This document shows positions 60,052 through 64,000 of a DNA stretch of 64,000 nucleotides, piece by piece. The stretch is taken from contig CAZBRS010000017.1 in NCBI GenBank assembly GCA_964494475.1, positions 28,936 through 92,935 on the forward strand, read 5' to 3'. Both the position numbers and the translations under genes were made by a program. The notes under the pieces were generated by a model, which did no database searches, had not been told where the DNA came from, and saw only the letters and a list, made by a program, of their open reading frames with translations. Position 1 is the first letter of the stretch. Every line of letters starts with the position of its first letter. The DNA comes from CAZBRS01 sp964494475. GTDB lineage: Bacteria; Myxococcota_A; UBA9042; CAZBRS01.

Positions 60052-62205
60052 ATGCGCCTGCTCTCCGGCAACGACGAGTACCTGCAGCTCGAGGTCCAGC
60101 GCATCGCGGCGCTGGTCGACGCGCGACTGCGCGCCGCCGAAGGGCAGGACGCGGCCTCCGAGCTCGTCCGCCTGCGCCGTGAGCGCGACGAGCTCTCGAC
60201 CGCCCGCGTCGCGGCCTTCGAGCGCGGCGTTCCGTTGCCGCTGCAGGGGCTGATCGCGCGGTTCGGCCTGAACGCGCTCGAGGTCGAGCTGTTGCTGGTG
60301 GCCCTGGCGCCCCTGCTCGACGCGGCCCTGTTGCCGGCCTATCGCAAGCTCCGGGGCGGGCTCTTCCTCGACGGCGTCGACGTGAACCTGGCCCTGCTGC
60401 TGGCCGCCGACTCCTGGGACGAGAAGCTGGCCGCCCGGCAGGCCCTGGCGCCCGGCGCGGCGCTGATCGCGCACCAGATCCTCGTGCGCAGCCAGCCCCG
60501 CGGATCGGCGAACGCCCTGCACCACGAGCTCGTGCTGCCGTCGCGGCTGCTGCACCACGTGCTCGGCCACGACGCGCTCTCCGAGACGCTGGCGCCCTTC
60601 TGCAGCCTGGGGCGGCCGCCCGTCTCCCTCGACCGCCTCATCCTGCCCGAGCGTCTCAAGGCCGACCTGCTCGATGTGCTCACGCCGGGCTCGGCCCTGC
60701 CGCGCGCCCTGTCGGCCTGGGGCTACGACGAGGTGCTGCCCCTCGGCCGCGGCGTGCTGGTGCTGCTCTCGGGCGCCCCCGGCACCGGCAAGACCGAGCT
60801 GGCGCGCGCGCTGGCCGCGCACCTCGACCGCCCGCTGCTGCGCGTCGAGAGCGGCAAGCTGGCCGACAGCCAGGCCAGCGTCGACGTGCTGCTGGCCGAC
60901 CTCACGCTCGAGGTGGCGCTCTGCGACGCCCTGCTGTTCTTCGACGACTGCGAGGTGCTGTTCGGCACGCGGGGCGGCAAGCTGACGGCCCTGCTCGAGC
61001 TGCTCGATCGCCACGACGGCATCACCCTGCTGGCCACCAGCCACCCGGCCGAGCTCGACCCCGCGCTCGAGCGCCGCATCGTGTTCCACGCCGACCTGCC
61101 CGTGCCGGGCCCCGAACTGCGCGAGCAGATCTGGGAGACCTTCCTGCCCCCGGGCGTGCCCCTCGACGAGACGGTCGACATCCCCACCCTCGCGAACCTG
61201 TACGACTTCGCGGGGGGTGCCATCAAGAACGCCGTGCTGGTGGCCCTGAACCGCGCGCTGGCCGACGACCCGGCCAAGCCCGTCGTGACCATGCAGCGCC
61301 TGTGCGCCGCCGCCGATCTGCAGCTGAAGTCGCGCCTCGAAGAGCTGGCGCTGGCCACGCGTTCGCCCCTCACGCTCGACGACCTGGTGCTGCCCGAGCA
61401 GCAGGCCGCCGAGGTGCGCGCCGTGCTGAACGCCTGCCGCAGCCAGACCCTGGTCATGAACGCCTGGGGCTTCGGGCAGCGCCTGACCACGGGCAAGGGC
61501 ATCGTGGTGCTCTTCGACGGCCCGCCCGGCACCGGCAAGACCCTCGCCGCCGAGATCCTGGCCTCCGAGCTCGATCGCACGCTCTTCCGCGTGAACATCC
61601 CGGCGGTCGTCAGCAAGTGGGTGGGCGAGACCGAGAAGCACATCCAGGACGTCTTCGCGCGCGCCCGCGCCAGCCACGCCATGCTGCTCTTCGACGAGGC
61701 CGATGCGCTCTTCTCGCGCCGCACCACCGAGGCCAACAGCTCGAACGATCGCTACGCCAACATGGAGGTGAACCTCCTGTTGCAAGAGATCGAGCGCTTC
61801 GAAGGCATCGTGATCCTGACCACCAACCTGTACGGTCGGCTCGACGAGGCGCTGCGCCGGCGCATCCTCTACCGCGTCACGTTCCAGAGCCCCGACGCCG
61901 CGGCCCGCACGCGCATCTGGCGCGTGGTGCTGCCGGGTCGCGCGCCCCTGGCGGCCGATCTCGACTTCGACAAGCTGGGCCGGCAGTACGAGCTGCCGGG
62001 TGGTCACATCAAGAACGCGGCCCTGCGCGCGGCCTACAAGGCCGCCAGCGACGGCGGGGCCATCGCCATGAAGCACGTCGAGGAGGCCGCCGCCGAAGAG
62101 TGCCGCGCGGCGGGCATCGTGCTGCGCGAGGGCGAGTGGACCAGTCCGCGGAACGCCGCGGCGTCGACGAACATCGACCCTGGTACGGGTCCAGCGAGAG
62201 GGTGA
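60052..62205 (+). CDS. Double AAA+ ATPase resembling contractile-injection-locus ATPases
   Basis: The 717-residue protein has a helical N-terminal domain and two AAA+ modules. The first has Walker A GAPGTGKT (241-248) and a Walker B-like LLFFDDCEVLF. The second has GPPGTGKT (490-497), Walker B MLLFDEADALFSRR, and a pore-type SKWVGETEKHI. The second module is the better conserved; the first has DD in place of DE in Walker B. Two-module ATPases of about 700 residues occur in extracellular contractile injection (eCIS) loci beside DUF4157-type proteins, and here an HExxH protein follows after 10 bases. No sheath, tube or baseplate gene is in the window. Its role as an unfoldase or loader is inference. 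Confidence 0.75.
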   Translation: MRLLSGNDEYLQLEVQRIAALVDARLRAAEGQDAASELVRLRRERDELSTARVAAFERGVPLPLQGLIARFGLNALEVELLLVALAPLLDAALLPAYRKLRGGLFLDGVDVNLALLLAADSWDEKLAARQALAPGAALIAHQILVRSQPRGSANALHHELVLPSRLLHHVLGHDALSETLAPFCSLGRPPVSLDRLILPERLKADLLDVLTPGSALPRALSAWGYDEVLPLGRGVLVLLSGAPGTGKTELARALAAHLDRPLLRVESGKLADSQASVDVLLADLTLEVALCDALLFFDDCEVLFGTRGGKLTALLELLDRHDGITLLATSHPAELDPALERRIVFHADLPVPGPELREQIWETFLPPGVPLDETVDIPTLANLYDFAGGAIKNAVLVALNRALADDPAKPVVTMQRLCAAADLQLKSRLEELALATRSPLTLDDLVLPEQQAAEVRAVLNACRSQTLVMNAWGFGQRLTTGKGIVVLFDGPPGTGKTLAAEILASELDRTLFRVNIPAVVSKWVGETEKHIQDVFARARASHAMLLFDEADALFSRRTTEANSSNDRYANMEVNLLLQEIERFEGIVILTTNLYGRLDEALRRRILYRVTFQSPDAAARTRIWRVVLPGRAPLAADLDFDKLGRQYELPGGHIKNAALRAAYKAASDGGAIAMKHVEEAAAEECRAAGIVLREGEWTSPRNAAASTNIDPGTGPARG

Positions 62206-62215
62206 GGGGATGAGC

Positions 62216-63445
62216 ATGCGCCAGCAGGCCGCCGAACGTACGCGCCAGACGCAGCAGGCGTCGCAGCGAGCTCAGACCATCGACCGCGACGAGTTGATGC
62301 GTCGCATCAACGAGGCCGTGCGCTCCGGGGCCGACCTGACCGACGTGCGGGGGTTCATCGCACAGGCGATGCGACAGGGCGTCATCGACTACGGCGACCT
62401 CGAGTCGTTCGAGGAGATGTTCGCCGAGCTGGCGCCCCAGAAGGGGTCGCGCAAGCCGGCCGCGATCCGCGCCGAGGTCGACGAGGGCGGCGAGGGCGCC
62501 GAGGCCGAGCCTGGGGTCGAGGTGGCCATCGCGGGGCCGCAGGGGGCGAAGGCGCCGGCGGCGTCGAGCGCTCCGCAGTCGGACGAGCAGGTCCAGAAGG
62601 TGATGGAGCAGGCCGTCCAGAAGGCGTCGCAGGCCGTGACGCAGAAGGCGGCGCCGGAAGTGGGCACCCTCGCGTCCTGGGGTTCCTACGACATGTTCAT
62701 CCAAGGCATGCAGGCCGTCGAGGCCAGGTGGACCGCCCTGTCCCCTGCGGACCGCGCCAAGGCGCTCGAAGAGACGCTGTTCGACGTGCTGCGGTCCAAC
62801 AACCTGCCGCTTCCCGTGACCCTGGTGAAAGACCTGAAGGGTTCCCAGGGCCAGTTCGACTACACGCACTGGACGATCGCGCTCCATCAGAACATGCTCG
62901 AGAAGCAGGCGATCAAGCCCGGCGAGATCGAGGCCCTGGCGGGTACTCTCTACCATGAGGCCCGGCATCTCGAACAGCTGTTCGGCGTCGCGCGCCTGAT
63001 GGCAGGGCAGGGGCAGACCGCTGCCCAGATCTCGCAGCAGACGGGCATCAACCCCGCCATGGTCCAGAAGGCCGCCCAGCAGCCCCTGGGTGCCGGCACC
63101 GCGGCCGCCAGCGAAGCGCAGGAGTTCTACGACGAGCTGTTCGGCGCGAGCAGCCAGAGCTCCCGGGCCGTCCGAGTCGCCGCGACCCAGGCGTCCAATG
63201 CGCTGGCCGCGGCCATGGCCGCAGAGAGGCGGACGATTGGCGAGCTGAAGGCCCTCCTGGCCGATCCGAACGCGACCCAGGAGCAGAAGGTCGCCTTGGC
63301 GCAGGTAGCCCAGCAGGCCATGGCAGCGGTCGCGCAGGCCAAGGCGGCCTACCCGCCCCTGAGGGCTGCGTACTACAAGTTGCCCACCGAGGCCGACGCC
63401 GAGCTGTTGGGCGGGGCCGCCAGAAGCATGTTCCGAGCGCTCTGA
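62216..63445 (+). CDS. HExxH-motif protein, possible zincin or DUF4157-like effector
   Basis: The product is about 409 residues, with a long Gln/Ala-rich helical N-terminal region (to about 150) and a central domain with LYHEARHLEQLFG (HEARH at 247-251). Gln/Ala-rich helices make up the rest. The motif recalls zinc metalloproteases and the DUF4157 HExxH domain that marks many eCIS and toxin proteins. The ATG at 62216 has GAGGGG at a 6-base spacing; an ATG 6 bases upstream is also possible. No signal peptide is present, so export would need a dedicated apparatus. The enzymatic role is unproven. Confidence 0.6.
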   Translation: MRQQAAERTRQTQQASQRAQTIDRDELMRRINEAVRSGADLTDVRGFIAQAMRQGVIDYGDLESFEEMFAELAPQKGSRKPAAIRAEVDEGGEGAEAEPGVEVAIAGPQGAKAPAASSAPQSDEQVQKVMEQAVQKASQAVTQKAAPEVGTLASWGSYDMFIQGMQAVEARWTALSPADRAKALEETLFDVLRSNNLPLPVTLVKDLKGSQGQFDYTHWTIALHQNMLEKQAIKPGEIEALAGTLYHEARHLEQLFGVARLMAGQGQTAAQISQQTGINPAMVQKAAQQPLGAGTAAASEAQEFYDELFGASSQSSRAVRVAATQASNALAAAMAAERRTIGELKALLADPNATQEQKVALAQVAQQAMAAVAQAKAAYPPLRAAYYKLPTEADAELLGGAARSMFRAL

Positions 63446-63475
63446 GGCCGGCACCGTCCGCGAAGGAGGCATTCC

Positions 63476-63904
63476 ATGATCGATGTCGTGATGGCACTCG
63501 CGCGGCGCCTCACCGGTCGACCGTCGGCCGAGGACCTGATCCTCGAGATCGGGACGCTCGTCGGCGACGCCGGCACGGGGGCCGTGCTGGCCGTGCAACC
63601 CTCCAACCCGCGCCTGGCGATGGCGCGCGTGGCGCGTGATCCCGGCGGTCAGGTACTGTTCGTCGAGCTCGACCTGGCCCCGGGGGCCGACCTGACGATG
63701 CAGCAGCTCGAGCGCGCGCTCGGACCCTGGCGGGAGCTGCCGAACCTGTCGGTCGACCGTCCGCCATCGCACGCCTTCCCGTGGCTCGACGAGCCAGGCG
63801 CGGCCGCGACGGTCGCCATCTTCGCCAGGCTGGCGGCCGAGCCCGGAGAGACCACTCCCGACTCACGCGTCGCCGAGCTACTTCTTCGCCGCGACCTCCG
63901 CTGA
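63476..63904 (+). CDS. Small unknown protein downstream of the HExxH protein
   Basis: The 142-residue protein has an alpha/beta look (DLILEIGTLVG, GQVLFVELDLAPG, TMQQLERALGPW, VAIFARLAA). GGAGG at a 6-base spacing supports the start. It is 30 bases after the HExxH gene, in the same operon. Size and position suit a chaperone, adaptor or immunity protein for that gene, but I recognise no family. Confidence 0.55.
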   Translation: MIDVVMALARRLTGRPSAEDLILEIGTLVGDAGTGAVLAVQPSNPRLAMARVARDPGGQVLFVELDLAPGADLTMQQLERALGPWRELPNLSVDRPPSHAFPWLDEPGAAATVAIFARLAAEPGETTPDSRVAELLLRRDLR

Positions 63905-64000
63905 CCCCGCGCCGGGTGCGCGCCTGCCGCGCACGCTGACCGTGGCGCGTGAACAATCTGGGCGTGGGCGTCATCCGGCTGTATTCTCGATCCCTGCAGA
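63905..64000. other. Terminal noncoding segment
   Basis: These 96 bases after the last stop show no open frame. TATTCT (63982-63987) is a possible -10 for a gene beyond the window, without a good -35. Confidence 0.5.

Noticed and set aside
59965..62217. A 750-codon frame antisense to the AAA+ ATPase
   Set aside because: Low-complexity Gln/Gly/Val/Arg/His translation without motifs; the plus strand has two clear Walker A/B sets.
1..64000. tRNA, rRNA, CRISPR arrays, transposases, phage integrases
   Set aside because: None recognised on reading both strands; without covariance-model searches a missed small RNA cannot be excluded.

Overview
The window is a high-GC (roughly two-thirds G+C) bacterial scaffold, almost certainly from a metagenome assembly. 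It looks like a Gram-negative of the Myxococcota or a related deltaproteobacterial lineage. The evidence is many lipoproteins with Asp/Pro/Ala-rich linkers after the lipobox, outer-membrane beta-barrels, an OmcA/MtrC-type multiheme cytochrome, a Ser/Thr protein kinase, ECF sigma/anti-sigma genes and PhoB/PhoR/Pst genes. The lineage is inferred from gene style only. Four runs of 100 N interrupt the scaffold. Three of them sit between exact 55-bp duplicates and are assembly artefacts; collapsing them restores two broken genes.

Layout. 1-5.9 kb: 5'-truncated decaheme cytochrome, Ldh_2-type dehydrogenase, large polytopic membrane protein. 5.9-8.4 kb: chemoreceptor, NAD(P)-binding protein, S4 RNA-binding protein. 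8.5-12.9 kb: a minus-strand operon of outer-membrane protein, small secreted protein, ECF sigma, anti-sigma, DUF3106-like protein and lipoprotein. 13-21.5 kb: secreted lipoprotein enzymes and binding proteins (S15-type hydrolase, PQQ-like propeller, SGNH hydrolase, Ig/toroid-like protein). 21.5-29 kb: an orphan PhoB-like regulator, a P-domain lipoprotein, a CxxCH lipoprotein operon with a CTP-dependent lipid-kinase-like gene, and a Tat-type FAD oxidoreductase.

29-43.5 kb: two exported HAD phosphatases, an M14 peptidase, a PlsC plus GNAT-like double acyltransferase, and a tightly coupled six-gene polyphosphate/nucleotide operon. The order is Ppx, CHAD-SixA fusion, atypical pyruvate kinase, two thymidylate-kinase-like proteins (one with a P-loop Lys to Arg change) and a two-domain PPK2/PAP. 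43.5-51 kb: pstSCAB-phoU extended by an OprO/P-like porin and a purple-acid-phosphatase-like lipoprotein. 51-60 kb: FadL-like barrel plus lipoprotein, BLUF photoreceptor, Ser/Thr kinase, a second porin, and phoB-phoR. 60-64 kb: a double AAA+ ATPase, an HExxH protein and a small partner, resembling accessory genes of contractile-injection loci.

The unifying theme is phosphate. Five promoters carry the same array of four heptamers (about CTAACCG or TTCACCG) at an exact 11-bp period, matching PhoB-box geometry with a different core. They precede the orphan regulator, the acyltransferase/HAD pair, an unknown 85-residue protein, the pst operon and a porin. Together these suggest a local Pho regulon covering phosphate capture, phosphoester hydrolysis and possibly phosphorus-free lipid synthesis, next to a polyphosphate-handling operon that shows no box of its own. 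There is no gene-free stretch longer than 300 bases, and no tRNA, rRNA, CRISPR array or insertion sequence was seen.
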